The notes: generated by a model not told the origin, from the sequence alone. A stretch of 64,000 nt of DNA from Hymenobacter sp. H14-R3 (GCF_030063445.1 NZ_JASITD010000018.1:39682-103681), one strand, 5' to 3'; positions 1-9,141 are shown, counted from the first letter of the stretch. Program-made: numbers and translations.

Positions 1-313
1 TGGGCGTTTTGTCCTGGGTAATCTGGTAGCCCTTGGGCAGGTCGGGGTAAAAGTAGTTTTTGCGCGCAAACAGGTTTTCGCGCTGAATCTGGCAGTTAGT
101 GGCCAGGCCCATTTTAAGGGCAAAGTCTACGGCCGTGCGGTTCACGCGGGGCAGCGTGCCGGGGTGGCCCAGGGTAATTACCGAGAGGTTGGTATTGGGC
201 AGCGAGCCGTACTCATTCTCATCGGAAGAATACATTTTGCTGTGCGTCAGCAGCTGCGCGTGTACTTCGAGCCCAATAACGGGCTGGTAGCTGGCAAGGA
301 GAGCGTCGTCCAT
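1..313 (-). CDS. gatB: Asp-tRNA(Asn)/Glu-tRNA(Gln) amidotransferase subunit B, N-terminal part
   Basis: The gene runs off the left edge, so only about the first 104 residues are present. GatB is the tRNA-binding subunit of the GatCAB complex, which converts Glu-tRNA(Gln) or Asp-tRNA(Asn) to the amide form in the cytoplasm. The translation starts MDDALLASYQPVIGLEVHAQ and continues with PNTNLSVITLGHPGTLPRVN and FARKNYFYPDLPKGYQI. These match the family's N-terminal VIGLEVHAQL, PGTLP and KNYFYPDLPKGYQ motifs. The ATG at 313 puts VIGLEVHAQL close to the N-terminus, as expected. The catalytic core and C-terminal YqeY domain lie outside the window. Identification is firm. Confidence 0.93.
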   Translation of the reverse strand, partial: MDDALLASYQPVIGLEVHAQLLTHSKMYSSDENEYGSLPNTNLSVITLGHPGTLPRVNRTAVDFALKMGLATNCQIQRENLFARKNYFYPDLPKGYQITQDKTP

Positions 314-430
314 AAGAGCAAAGTTGGCGGCCGCGACCGTTGTCGTCGCAACCGGGCTGCAAGTTAAAGCCGATTCGGTGCGCCGTGGTTTGCGAATCAG
401 GCCACGGCCACTTTCTAGGACACAAAAAAA

Positions 431-457
431 GCGGCCCGCTCGGTAAGAGCGGGCCGC
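431..457 (-). terminator. Rho-independent terminator of the OmpA-like gene
   Basis: A perfect 10-bp stem (431-440 with 448-457) with a 7-nt loop. On the minus strand it is followed by seven T (424-430). It lies just downstream of the OmpA-like stop codon at 490. Confidence 0.85.
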
Positions 458-489
458 TTTTTCAATCGGCATTCAGCGTTTCGGCCAAA

Positions 490-2145
490 TTACTTGCGCT
501 TGGCAGGCGCCTTTTTCACCGGAGCCTTGCGGCTGCGGGGGGCACCAGTACCAGTCGTTTTCTTGCCGGGCAGCTTCTTGCCTTCGGCCTTCACTTCCGA
601 AATGGTGGGGGCGGCACCGTACTTCACTTCGGCGGCGTTGGTTTCGCCGGTGAGGTAAGGGTCGAAGTCCACGCGGCGGTTCAGGGCCTGGCCGGCGGCC
701 TTGGCGTTGTCGGCAATCGGCTTGGTTTCGCCGTAGCCACGGGCCTCAATGCGGTCGGCGGGGATGCCTTTGCTGAGCATGTAGGCCCGGGCCGAAGCGG
801 CGCGCTCGTAGCTCAAGCGCAGGTTGTAGTCGTCAGCACCCTTGCTGTCGGTGTGGCCAGCAATGCTGAGCGAGTAGTCGGGGTACTCGTTCATAATCTG
901 CACCATTTGCTCCAGCTTGGAGTAAGAAGTGGGCTTCAGGGTAGCCTTGTTGAAGTCGAAGTTGATGTACTTCGTGGCCTCCTGGAGAATCTTCTTGGTT
1001 TCGGCCTTAATCTCGGGGCAGCCTTTGTTGCTGGCGGGGCCGGCGCGGTCGGGGCAGCGGTCCTCGTAGTCGGGCACCCCGTCGCCGTCGCGGTCGAGCG
1101 GGCAGCCATTGGCGTCCACTTTCACACCAGCGGGGGTGTTGGGGCACTTGTCTAGGTAGTCAGCTACGCCATCACCGTCGGCGTCGAGCGGGCAGCCCGA
1201 GGCGTCCACTTTCACACCAGCGGGCGTGTTGGGGCATTTGTCGTCGGCATCGGCTACACCGTCGCCATCGCTGTCGGGGCAGCCTTGCAGGGCCGCGAGG
1301 CCTTTCACGTCGGGGCACTTGTCGAGGTAGTCGGCTACGCCGTCACCGTCGGTGTCGAGCGGGCAGCCTACTTCGTCCACTTTCACGCCGGCGGGCGTGT
1401 CGGGGCACTTATCCTTGCGGTCGGGCACGCCGTCGCCGTCAGTGTCTTTGGCCTTGCCAAAGTTGGCGGTGAGGCCCGCCGAGAACTGCATGTAGCGGTC
1501 GTACTTATCCCAAAAGATAGTACCGCTGTTGCTCACGCCGTCGAGGCGGTCGTCGTCGCGGTCGAGGAAGTGCTGGCCAGCCTGGGCAAACATGCTGAAG
1601 CCCGGCGTGATGCGGAACGTGAGGCCCAGCGCGGCCTGGCCATCAAACGAGCCGTAGTTGGAGGCGTTGCTGTTGGCGTTGGAGTTGTTGGCGTAGCGCG
1701 TGGTATAGATATACGCGTAGCCCGGCTGCAACAGGATATAAGGCTGAATAACAGCATCTTCCTTTAGCGCCCAACCGTTGTTGAGCTTGAACTTGAAGCC
1801 CAGGCCAAACGTGCTGATGTTGGCGTAGAAGCGGCGGCCCGACGTGGCGCTTACGCCAGTGTTGGTGAACGTGCCAGACTCGCCGGGGTAGCGCAGGGTG
1901 CTCTGATTGGCCGACAGGTTGATGTCGATGCCCTTGGTAACGTAGCGGCTCAGGGTGAGGCCGCCGCCGTAGGTGAGGTTATGGGCGTTCCAGAAGCTGC
2001 TGCCCAGGTCGCCCCGGTATTGCAGCGTAGTGGCGTAGCCGCTCACGCCCCACTTGCGGTCGGAGTTTTGGGCTTGACTGCGCGGCGCGGCGGCCAGCAC
2101 GGCAGCCCCGCTCAGCAGCGCGGTTTTGAATAGGAGGTGCTTCAT
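490..2145 (-). CDS. OmpA-family outer membrane protein with thrombospondin type 3 repeats
   Basis: A 551-residue envelope protein that probably links the outer membrane to peptidoglycan. Residues 1-26 are a signal peptide ending RSQAQ. Residues about 27-232 look like a beta-barrel, rich in aromatic and Gly residues. Residues about 234-378 hold five calcium-binding-type TSP3 repeats (DxDGDGVxD followed by DKCP). Residues about 380-492 are an OmpA C-terminal peptidoglycan-binding domain with the motif INFDFNKATLKP, then AGHTDSKG and NLRLSYERA. The last 45 residues are rich in Lys, Arg and Pro, an unusual basic tail. It stands alone, with its own terminator downstream. The family is common in Bacteroidota; the exact function is not known. 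Confidence 0.9.
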   Translation of the reverse strand: MKHLLFKTALLSGAAVLAAAPRSQAQNSDRKWGVSGYATTLQYRGDLGSSFWNAHNLTYGGGLTLSRYVTKGIDINLSANQSTLRYPGESGTFTNTGVSATSGRRFYANISTFGLGFKFKLNNGWALKEDAVIQPYILLQPGYAYIYTTRYANNSNANSNASNYGSFDGQAALGLTFRITPGFSMFAQAGQHFLDRDDDRLDGVSNSGTIFWDKYDRYMQFSAGLTANFGKAKDTDGDGVPDRKDKCPDTPAGVKVDEVGCPLDTDGDGVADYLDKCPDVKGLAALQGCPDSDGDGVADADDKCPNTPAGVKVDASGCPLDADGDGVADYLDKCPNTPAGVKVDANGCPLDRDGDGVPDYEDRCPDRAGPASNKGCPEIKAETKKILQEATKYINFDFNKATLKPTSYSKLEQMVQIMNEYPDYSLSIAGHTDSKGADDYNLRLSYERAASARAYMLSKGIPADRIEARGYGETKPIADNAKAAGQALNRRVDFDPYLTGETNAAEVKYGAAPTISEVKAEGKKLPGKKTTGTGAPRSRKAPVKKAPAKRK

Positions 2146-2458
2146 ATAAGAAGGAAAAGTGAAAGCCGGGAGTTGGTCAGTCCCGGAGGAATAATCGGTT
2201 GAAAAATCGGCCGCCGCCAGCAGCGCCTGCCTCTACGAAAAGCAAGGGCTCGTGGACAAGGAGTGGCCGGGCCGGTGGGCTACCCGGCGGGCAGTGGCAG
2301 CACGCACAGCTTAAGCAGCGCGGCGCGGGAAAGAAGCGAGGGCGAAATAAAACAGGCCGCTTCCTGCGAAACAGCCTGTTTTATTTCGCCCTCAAAGATA
2401 CGCGCGCGGCCTTGTTCCTCTTCTGTTTAAGCCCATGGCCTCCGATAGCAACAATTTC
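2146..2458. other. Intergenic region with a 20-bp perfect inverted repeat
   Basis: There is no gene here. A perfect 20-bp inverted repeat (2338-2357 with 2374-2393, 16-nt loop) lies 65 bp past the stop of the minus-strand SPFH gene and most likely ends its transcription. The rest should hold the promoter of the OmpA-like gene, but I see no clear box. Confidence 0.6.
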
Positions 2459-3403
2459 TTAACGCGCCATTGGAGCCTGGCCAGCGGCCGGGCGGTCAAT
2501 ATGCTGCAAGGCCGTCATGTTACGCAGGCTTTTTTCGAGGCCTTCGTTCGAGCCGTCGAGAAAGATGACGTTGCCCTTGCCCTGCTCGGCAAAGTGCTTG
2601 ATGGCCTCCGTCCACATGGAGAAATATACTAAGCTGGGGTCCAGGTTGTTATCGGCTAGCTCCTGCACGGCGTGGGCCATGCCCTTCGTGACTTCCTCGC
2701 GGAACAGCGCCACGCCCTGGCCGCGCAGCTGGGCGGCAATTTTCTCGGCCTCGGCCGATATTTTGATGGCGTTGCCTTCGGCTTCGGCGGCCTTGGTTTT
2801 GGTGATGAGCAGGGCCTGGCCCTCGTTTTCGGCAGCTGCCTTTAAGTTGCTGCTAGCCACTACTTTAGCCATCGAGCGCATAATCTCCTCGTCAAAAGCT
2901 ATGTCGTTGAGCTGCAAGTCGATGAGGTGGTAGCCCCAGCTTTCGAGGGTTTCGTCGAGCTGGTCCTTCACGTGCAGCACAATCTCGCCGCGCAGGCTCA
3001 GCACCGCCGCCTGGCGCTGGGTGGCCACGAAGGCCCGGATGCTGCCCTCCACGGTGCGAATGAGCGCCTGCATGAGGCTGCGCTCGTCCACAAACTTGAA
3101 GGCCACGCGCTTGATGGCCTCCTCGCTCTGGTCGAACACGGCGTACACCAGCATGGCCTTAAAGTTAACGTTGGCCTGGTCGATGGTAATGGCTTGAAAC
3201 TCCAGCTCTAGTGAGCGGCTCTGGATGGAGATGCGCTTGTACACGTTCTCGATGAAGGGCAGCTTGAAGTTGAGGCCCGGCATCATAATGCGCCGGTATT
3301 TGCCAAAAACCGTGACTACCGCCACCGTACCCTGCGGCACAATGACGTAGCTGAGAAAGAGGGTGAGTAGCGCAAGGCCGAATAAAATCAGCGAATAGCT
3401 CAT
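2459..3403 (-). CDS. SPFH/Band 7 family membrane protein (stomatin/prohibitin-like)
   Basis: A 314-residue protein with one N-terminal membrane helix (MSYSLILFGLALLTLFLSYV), followed by the SPFH domain. The domain starts IVPQGTVAVVTVFGKYRRIM and continues with PGLNFKLPFIE. A coiled-coil region rich in Ala and Glu (AAENEGQALLITKTKAAEAE) follows. SPFH proteins oligomerise at the membrane and organise membrane domains or proteases. I chose the ATG at 3403: longer readings up to 3628 add a low-complexity tail that would hide the membrane anchor. It is divergent from the SWIM-domain gene. No nearby NfeD-type partner is seen. Confidence 0.87.
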   Translation of the reverse strand: MSYSLILFGLALLTLFLSYVIVPQGTVAVVTVFGKYRRIMMPGLNFKLPFIENVYKRISIQSRSLELEFQAITIDQANVNFKAMLVYAVFDQSEEAIKRVAFKFVDERSLMQALIRTVEGSIRAFVATQRQAAVLSLRGEIVLHVKDQLDETLESWGYHLIDLQLNDIAFDEEIMRSMAKVVASSNLKAAAENEGQALLITKTKAAEAEGNAIKISAEAEKIAAQLRGQGVALFREEVTKGMAHAVQELADNNLDPSLVYFSMWTEAIKHFAEQGKGNVIFLDGSNEGLEKSLRNMTALQHIDRPAAGQAPMAR

Positions 3404-3541
3404 GAGAAACAGGCGTTTGGCGCCCCAAAGAAGGTGAAGTAAAGCTGAACCGGCCGGTAAGGTACGGGCTGGAACGACAGTACTGGAAGAGTATATCGCC
3501 GGGGCCGGCCGGGCATTACAGGGGCCGGCCGGCCGGACCAC

Positions 3542-3549
3542 TATTTTTG
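3542..3549 (+). promoter_or_regulatory. Candidate -7 promoter box for the SWIM-domain gene
   Basis: TATTTTTG matches the Bacteroidota -7 consensus TAnnTTTG and lies 38 bp before the start codon at 3588. The sequence just upstream (3500-3538) consists of GC-rich GGCCGG palindromes, and no clear -33 TTG box is visible. Confidence 0.5.
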
Positions 3550-3587
3550 TCGCTCCCTTTATTAAATGCCCAACCGCTTCGCCGCCC

Positions 3588-5423
3588 ATGCTCACCCACC
3601 GCACCCTGCGCCGCCTCGCCAATGCCACCAGCTTCGAGCGGGGCGAAAGCTACTACCACAATGGTGAGGTGCAGAAGCTGCGCCGCGAGGGTAATAACTT
3701 TCAGGCTACCGTGCGGGGCAGCCGCCCCTACCGCGTGGAGCTGCGCCTGGAGCCAGCCGGGCCCGCGTTTAGCTGCACCTGCCCGTACGATTTCGACGGC
3801 ATCTGCAAGCACAAGGTGGCGCTGGGCCTGGCCGTGCTGGAAGCCTACGACGTGGGCCAGCCCAGCCCTGCGCCTACCCAACCTACAACGGCCACCCTGG
3901 CTGGCAATGCCCTGGCACTAGCGGTGCAAACGGCCTGGGCCGACCGCAAAAAGGGCGACCGGCTGCGCTTTCTCAAGCAGGCCCTGGCCAAGAACGAGGA
4001 CCTGGCCCGGCAGTTCCTGGCCTTTGGCCAGCCCGTATTAGCGGCCCCGGTTGCCCCCGCCAGCCTGCTCGCCGACCTGCCTGCACGCCTCACCGACACG
4101 CTCCTGACGCTGGACTTTGACGAGGACATGTGGGAGAACAGCGCCTCCTACTACGAAGACGACGAGGGCGATGGCTTGCAGGAAGCGGCCGAGGAATTGC
4201 TGCGCGAAACCCTGGTTCCGTTCGGCACCGAGCTGCTGCGGCTGGCGCGGGGCGGGCAGCTCACGCTGGCCCTGCGCTACTGGGCCACGGCCTGCGCGGC
4301 CATTTACCAGGTAGAGGAGCCGGCCAGCGACGACTATAGCTTGTTTAATGACTACGGCGAGGATGCCCTGCACCAGTGGCACGGCGTGCTGGCGGCCGAC
4401 GGCTGGCCCGGCGCGCTGCTCACGGCCGTGCTGCCACCCACCGAGCTGCCGGCCGCCCTGGCCTGGCTGGGCCAGCACCTGGCCAATCCGCCCGCCCGCT
4501 GGCCGGGCTTCGAAGCCAGCTGGCAGCCGCTGCTGGTGGCCCTGGCCGCCGATGCCACCGCCGCCCCCCAGCTGGCCCCGCTGCTGGCCGCCCCGGCCCT
4601 TAGCCCCGCCGCCAAAACCCGCCTGCGCCTGCAAGCCGCCCAAACCCTGGCCGACGATGCCACCTGGGCCGCCACCGCCGAGACTCTGCTGCGCACCGAC
4701 GCCGCCGTGGCCCAGCAGCTGCTGCACTACTACACCAGCCAGGCCGACCTGCCCGCCCAGCTGCGCACCGCCGCCGCGGCCTTCGCCACCTGGCCCGACC
4801 AGTTTGCCGACTACACCCTACGCACTTTCGCCGCCGGCCAGGCCCCCGACCTCACCCGGGCCGCCCTGCGCTACCGCGCCCTGGCCAACCACAGCCTCGC
4901 CGATTTCGACGCGCTGCGCCCGCTGCTGACCGAGGCCGAAACGGCCGCCTTTGTGCACGAAGCCGTGGCCACCGCCCAGGCCCGGCGCGGCAGCGTGTCC
5001 TTTGCCGCCGAGCTGCTGGCCCGCACCCACGATGTGGCCGGGCTGCGCAGCTTTGTGCTGGGCCTAGAGTGGCTGAGCGTAAGCCCGCCCTACCACATCG
5101 AAATTGCGATGGTGCGCCTGGCCACCACCGACCCTATGCCCCTGATGCTGGAGCTGGAAACCCGCCTGCCGGCTTATTTGAATGGCCGCGCCCAAGCCAA
5201 GCGCGGGGCCTTTCTCTACGAGCGCATTGGCCGCTGGCTCGTGACGATGCGTGGCACCGCCCCCCGCCTCACCGAGCCCGTGCTGCGCCTGGCCCAGGAG
5301 CTGCGCACGGAGTTTCCGACCCTGCACGGCCTGCGCGATGTGCTGCGGGCCGAGGGCCTGCTGGCGGCCGCGGAGCCAGACGTGCCAGTAGCCAAAAAGA
5401 AAAGCGGCCGCAAGCCCAGCTAG
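3588..5423 (+). CDS. SWIM zinc finger family protein
   Basis: A 611-residue protein. Near the N-terminus is a SWIM zinc finger of the form CxCx7CxH, with Cys63, Cys65, Cys73 and His75 in the segment FSCTCPYDFDGICKH. SWIM domains bind DNA or proteins; bacterial members sometimes accompany SNF2 helicases, but none is seen here. The remaining 500 residues are Ala/Leu-rich and predicted helical, with many short repeat-like segments, perhaps a helical-repeat scaffold. The end is basic (AKKKSGRKPS). Codon use is extremely GC-rich (long runs of GCC/CTG), which creates many shadow reading frames. The function is unknown. Confidence 0.85.
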   Translation: MLTHRTLRRLANATSFERGESYYHNGEVQKLRREGNNFQATVRGSRPYRVELRLEPAGPAFSCTCPYDFDGICKHKVALGLAVLEAYDVGQPSPAPTQPTTATLAGNALALAVQTAWADRKKGDRLRFLKQALAKNEDLARQFLAFGQPVLAAPVAPASLLADLPARLTDTLLTLDFDEDMWENSASYYEDDEGDGLQEAAEELLRETLVPFGTELLRLARGGQLTLALRYWATACAAIYQVEEPASDDYSLFNDYGEDALHQWHGVLAADGWPGALLTAVLPPTELPAALAWLGQHLANPPARWPGFEASWQPLLVALAADATAAPQLAPLLAAPALSPAAKTRLRLQAAQTLADDATWAATAETLLRTDAAVAQQLLHYYTSQADLPAQLRTAAAAFATWPDQFADYTLRTFAAGQAPDLTRAALRYRALANHSLADFDALRPLLTEAETAAFVHEAVATAQARRGSVSFAAELLARTHDVAGLRSFVLGLEWLSVSPPYHIEIAMVRLATTDPMPLMLELETRLPAYLNGRAQAKRGAFLYERIGRWLVTMRGTAPRLTEPVLRLAQELRTEFPTLHGLRDVLRAEGLLAAAEPDVPVAKKKSGRKPS

Positions 5424-5779
5424 CCCCGGTCCGCCGGCGCGAGCCGGCCGACCGGTTGTCGTTGACACATTTAAGCAGACTCAATCGGTTACCGCTGACA
5501 CACTTAATAGCGTCAACTATCTATCAACTAGATAGTTATATGGAACAAATCGATTGTCGTTGACACGCTCAAAAGAGTTAAATATCTATCAATTAGATAG
5601 TTAAATAAAATACGCCACTTATCCTTTCTACGCTTAACAGAGTCAACTGGTCGGCCGGCTGAAAAAGCCGGTCGGCCGGGGCAGCCTCAGCTGATTAGCG
5701 CGCGGCGGCGGCCAGGTGGCACTGCTCACCGGCCCCGGTGTACTTTCGCCGGGTCTTTTTCACCCTACCATCTCCCCCC
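5424..5779. repeat. AT-rich repeat cluster between GC-rich hairpins
   Basis: This 356-bp gap has no gene. Between GC-rich hairpins at 5426-5455 and 5649-5681 lies AT-rich DNA quite unlike its surroundings. It holds three copies of a 23-bp unit of form TCGRTTRYCGYTGACACRYT (5452-5474, 5485-5507, 5550-5572). It also holds two copies of a palindrome with arms ACTATCT/AGATAGT and a 7-nt loop (5515-5537 and 5578-5604). The layout resembles binding sites of a recombinase or the end of a lost mobile element. A possible partial promoter box lies just before 5780. Confidence 0.65.
5426..5455. repeat. REP-like CCGGTC hairpin
   Basis: A 13-nt stem (5426-5438 with 5443-5455) with one mismatch and the loop GCGA. 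Nearly the same hairpin occurs twice, in inverted orientation, at 63114-63221. It starts 3 bp after the stop codon of the SWIM gene and may also end its transcription. Confidence 0.7.
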
Positions 5780-6535
5780 ATGTTGCCAGATTTTCTTGGC
5801 GAGTTTCGGCCGCAGCTCGAACAATACAAGCTCGATTACCTGAAGCTGGTGGCCACGCCGCTCGGAGCGGGCGCGCCCACGGCTCTCACCCAAAGCAAGC
5901 TGCTGGGCCAGCCTTATTTGCCAGTGGGCACGCCCTACCCCCACGATGAGCTGGGCCAGCCCATGATTTTGCTGGCGCAGCTCAACTTTGCTGAGGCCCC
6001 CGCGCTACCACCCTACCCCACGGCGGGCATTTTGCAGCTGTTTGTGTCGCCCACCCAATGGTATGACATGGACGACTACAGCGTGCTGTTTCACCCCGAT
6101 ACCAGCGCCGAGGCCCAGACCGACTTCAATTTCCTGCCCCCCGACCTCTACGCCGACTCTCCAATTAGCGCGGAGCATACGCTCAGCTTCAGCCTGGCCA
6201 CTGAATACGGAGGAGCCGAGGACTGCCGCTTTCAACCAGATTTTGGGGGCAAAGACTACTACGAATACCTGAAAACCTTACCCAAGGAACAGGAGGAAGC
6301 GCTAGACCGCTGCTGCTATAATGTAGGACACAAAGTAGGCGGCTACGCCTACTTTACGCAGGGCGACCCCCGCGATGCAACCACCTCGCGGGCCAACGAT
6401 GTGCAGCTGCTACAGCTTGATTCGGACGACGAAATCATGTTTGGCGACAGCGGCCTGGCGCACCTCTTTATCAACCCAACCGCGCTGCAAGAGCGGCGGT
6501 TTGACCAGGCTTACTTTTACTGGGACTGCTGCTAG
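5780..6535 (+). CDS. DUF1963 (YwqG-like) family protein
   Basis: A 251-residue soluble protein without a signal peptide. The order SKLLGQPYLPVGTPYPHDE, then MILLAQLNFAEAP, then GILQLFVSPTQWYD, and a C-terminal HKVGGYAYFTQGDPR segment with LLQLDSDDEIMFGDSG, is the pattern of the DUF1963/YwqG family. Its members are small beta-rich proteins of unknown function, often immunity-like or housekeeping. I use the ATG at 5780; a start at 5738 would add an unlikely 14-residue extension. It lies 18 bp before the next gene and may be co-transcribed with it. Confidence 0.85.
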   Translation: MLPDFLGEFRPQLEQYKLDYLKLVATPLGAGAPTALTQSKLLGQPYLPVGTPYPHDELGQPMILLAQLNFAEAPALPPYPTAGILQLFVSPTQWYDMDDYSVLFHPDTSAEAQTDFNFLPPDLYADSPISAEHTLSFSLATEYGGAEDCRFQPDFGGKDYYEYLKTLPKEQEEALDRCCYNVGHKVGGYAYFTQGDPRDATTSRANDVQLLQLDSDDEIMFGDSGLAHLFINPTALQERRFDQAYFYWDCC

Positions 6536-6553
6536 CCGCCCAACTACATACTA

Positions 6554-7576
6554 ATGAAATACTTACTAACCCTGCTTTGTTGCGGGGGCCTGCTGCCCGC
6601 CCGGGCGCAACAGCCACAATTCACGGTGCACAACCTGCGGCTTCCCAAGGAGCTGGCCTACTACGACAACCAGTTTTCGGGCCTCGCTACCAGCGCCGAC
6701 AAGCTGTTTCTGCTGTCGGAGAGCCGGCTTCAGGACAAGGCCGAGGCCAAGCTCTACACCGTGCGCCTCGCCGACCTCGGCCGCCAGCTTGCCGATACCA
6801 CCTACGTGCTGCCCTACCAACCGCTGCCCATCACGGGCCTGCCCGCGCTGCGCGCCCGCATGGCCGCCGCCGGGCAGCGCTATGAAGGCCTGGAGGCCAT
6901 GCTGCTGGTGCAGGACGTGCTGTACCTGTCCGTCGAAACCGACACCCCCTCGCCCACCTGCTACCTGCTTAAGGGCCAGCTGCGCGCCGACGCCGTGGTG
7001 CTCGACACCACCTTTCTGCTGCCCCTGGCCAAGCCCCTGGCGGCCGATGGCAGCCACATCTACAACGCCGGCTTCGAGGCGCTGGCCGAGGCAAATAAGC
7101 ACGTGCTGGCCTTTTTTGAATACAACAGCTTCCCGGGCCAGAACTACGTTTTTGACTTAGCCGCCAGCCACTTATCCAGCGCCAGCGCGCCCGGCAAGCT
7201 GCCGTTGGCGCGGCTACCCTTCCGCATCACCGATATCACGGCGGTGGGCCCGGGCCGCTACACAGCCCTCAACTACTTTTTCAAGGGTGAGGGCGGCGAT
7301 GCCATTTACCGCCTGCCTGCCAGCGACTTGCCCAACGCGAAGCTCATCCTGGACCAGGGCGGCTACAAAAATTACTCCCGCCTGCTTACTATCGAGCTCA
7401 AAGACAATAAGTTGACCTGGCAGTCGCTGTGGGAATTTCCCGAAAAATACCGGGGCTATAACTGGGAGGGTATCGCCGCTTACCAGGGTGGCTATTTCGT
7501 CATCAACGACAAGTACACGCCCAGCCGGCCGTACCAAACGACCCTGCTGTATTTGCAGCTTAAGGGGCCCCGCTAA
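6554..7576 (+). CDS. Secreted protein, possibly esterase-like/phytase-like propeller
   Basis: A 340-residue exported protein with a signal peptide (residues 1-18, ending PARAQ). The body has repeated beta-propeller-like segments such as FSGLATSADKLFLLSESR, YEGLEAMLLVQDVLYLSVET and NWEGIAAYQGGYFVINDKYT. The last resembles the esterase-like activity of phytase or SdiA-regulated families, but I cannot confirm this. No clear catalytic motif is visible. It follows the DUF1963 gene closely and ends before a strong bidirectional terminator. Confidence 0.6.
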   Translation: MKYLLTLLCCGGLLPARAQQPQFTVHNLRLPKELAYYDNQFSGLATSADKLFLLSESRLQDKAEAKLYTVRLADLGRQLADTTYVLPYQPLPITGLPALRARMAAAGQRYEGLEAMLLVQDVLYLSVETDTPSPTCYLLKGQLRADAVVLDTTFLLPLAKPLAADGSHIYNAGFEALAEANKHVLAFFEYNSFPGQNYVFDLAASHLSSASAPGKLPLARLPFRITDITAVGPGRYTALNYFFKGEGGDAIYRLPASDLPNAKLILDQGGYKNYSRLLTIELKDNKLTWQSLWEFPEKYRGYNWEGIAAYQGGYFVINDKYTPSRPYQTTLLYLQLKGPR

Positions 7577-7649
7577 TGGTCAGCTACTTGGCCTTTTAGC
7601 CTGGGCCATAAGCGGGTCGGACCATTTTCCCTCGGGGCACTACGTAAAA

Positions 7650-7679
7650 AACCCCGCCTGGCAGTCGCCAGGCGGGGTT
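7650..7679. terminator. Bidirectional terminator
   Basis: A perfect 13-bp stem (7650-7662 with 7667-7679) with loop AGTC, flanked by A-rich and T-rich tracts. It separates the plus-strand gene ending at 7576 from the minus-strand efflux operon ending at 7705. Confidence 0.85.
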
Positions 7680-7704
7680 TTGTGCAAAAGAAGCAATGCG
7701 CAGG

Positions 7705-9141
7705 CTAGTTCCAGCCGCCGCCCAGGGCCCGGTACATGCTTACCGTGGCGTTGAGCTGCTTCATCTTGTTTTCGGTAAGGTCGAAGCGGGCGTTCAGCGC
7801 GTCGCGCTGCGTGAAGAGCACCTCGGTGTAGTCGGCCCGTACCGATTTGAAGAGGCTGTTGGAGATGCGGATGGACAGGCTCAGGGCCCGCACTTCCAGC
7901 GCTTTGGCCTCGTAGCTTTTCTCCAGGTTGTCGATGTTGGCAACCTGGTTGGCTACTTCGAGGTAAGCGTTCAGCACCGTTTTCTCGTAGTTGTACACCG
8001 CTTGCAGCTGGAAGGCATTGGCCGTGGAATACAGGGCCTTGATGCCGTTGCGGTTGATGAGTGGGGCCGACAAATCGCCGGCTATCGAGTAGAGCAGCGC
8101 CCCCGGCGTGGTAAACAGCAGGCCGGGCTTGAACGCCCCCACCCCCACCCCGCCCGAAATGCCCAGCGACGGGTAGAAGTTGGCGCGGGCCACCAGCACG
8201 TCGAGCTTGGCAGCTACCAGCTGCTGCTCGGCCTGCCGGATGTCGGGCCGGTTGCTGAGCAGCTGCGCGGGCACGCCGGCCTGCATCAGCTTGGGCACCA
8301 GGCCGTTGAACTCGGCATCGTTGCGGGCGATGGGCTGCGGAAAGCGGCCCAGCAGGAAATTGATGCGGTTTTCAGTTTCGACAATGCGCTGCCGGATGCC
8401 GTACTGCTGGCTAGTGGTATTCTGAATCTGGGCCTCGAAGCGCTTCACGGCCAGCTCGGTTACCCGGGCGGCTTCCTTCTCCTGGCGCACTACTTTCAAG
8501 GCATTAGCCTGAATCTCAATATTTTGCTGCAAGATGGCCAGCTGATTATCCAAAGCCAGCAGCTCGTAGTACGAGGTAGCAATTTCGGAAATCAGGTTGG
8601 TTACCATGAAGTTCCGGCCCTCTACCGAGGCCAGGTAGCGCGTGGCGGCCGACTTGCGGGCGTTGCGCAGCTTGTGCCAGATATCGACCTCCCAGCTCGC
8701 GTAGGCCCCCAGCTGGAGGTTGCCCAGCGGGTCGGGCGTGCGGCGGTCGGGCTGAATGTTTATCTGGTCCTCCGTGGCCCCCTGGATGGTGTAGCGGCTC
8801 ACGCGGTCGAGGGCCGCCTGGGCGCCCAGGCTCACCGAGGGCAGATACTCACCCTTGCGGGCCTGAATCTCGTTGCGGGCTATCTGCAGCTCCTGCTGCG
8901 TGATGTTCAGCTCCTGGTTGCGCTGCAAAGCGCTGTCAATCAGCGCCTTCAGGTTGGGGTCGGTGAAAAACTCCTGCCACCGCACCTTGGCGGTGCTGAG
9001 GGTATCCTGGGGGCTGCCCGCGTAGGTGGTGGGCACGCTCCGGTTCACGTTGCGGCCCACCAGCTGGGGCAGTTTGCAGCCCGCCACGGCCAGCGCCAGG
9101 CAGGCGGCGCTCAGGCTCTGATAAATGCGTTGCTTAAGCAT
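7705..9141 (-). CDS. Outer membrane factor lipoprotein of an RND efflux system (NodT/OprM type)
   Basis: A 478-residue TolC-family channel for the efflux pump encoded just upstream. Residues 1-22 are a lipoprotein signal with lipobox VAGC (Cys22). Two outer membrane efflux repeats follow, with typical segments such as ALQRNQELNITQQELQIARN and GEYLPSVSLGAQAALDRV in the first half and LSNRPDIRQAEQQLVAAKLD in the second. The start at 9141 overlaps the stop of the permease gene by 8 bp (ATGCTTAA), so the two are probably translationally coupled. A start at 9186 would bury the lipoprotein signal. It is the last gene of the operon, before a terminator. Confidence 0.93.
   Translation of the reverse strand: MLKQRIYQSLSAACLALAVAGCKLPQLVGRNVNRSVPTTYAGSPQDTLSTAKVRWQEFFTDPNLKALIDSALQRNQELNITQQELQIARNEIQARKGEYLPSVSLGAQAALDRVSRYTIQGATEDQINIQPDRRTPDPLGNLQLGAYASWEVDIWHKLRNARKSAATRYLASVEGRNFMVTNLISEIATSYYELLALDNQLAILQQNIEIQANALKVVRQEKEAARVTELAVKRFEAQIQNTTSQQYGIRQRIVETENRINFLLGRFPQPIARNDAEFNGLVPKLMQAGVPAQLLSNRPDIRQAEQQLVAAKLDVLVARANFYPSLGISGGVGVGAFKPGLLFTTPGALLYSIAGDLSAPLINRNGIKALYSTANAFQLQAVYNYEKTVLNAYLEVANQVANIDNLEKSYEAKALEVRALSLSIRISNSLFKSVRADYTEVLFTQRDALNARFDLTENKMKQLNATVSMYRALGGGWN

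Noticed and set aside
4348..4929. Long Pro/Arg/Cys-rich open frames inside the SWIM gene
   Set aside because: They are shadow frames of a GC-rich gene; composition is typical of out-of-frame reading and no family motif is present.
5424..5606. Short repeats as a CRISPR array
   Set aside because: Units are 23 bp, diverged and irregularly spaced, and no cas gene is near.
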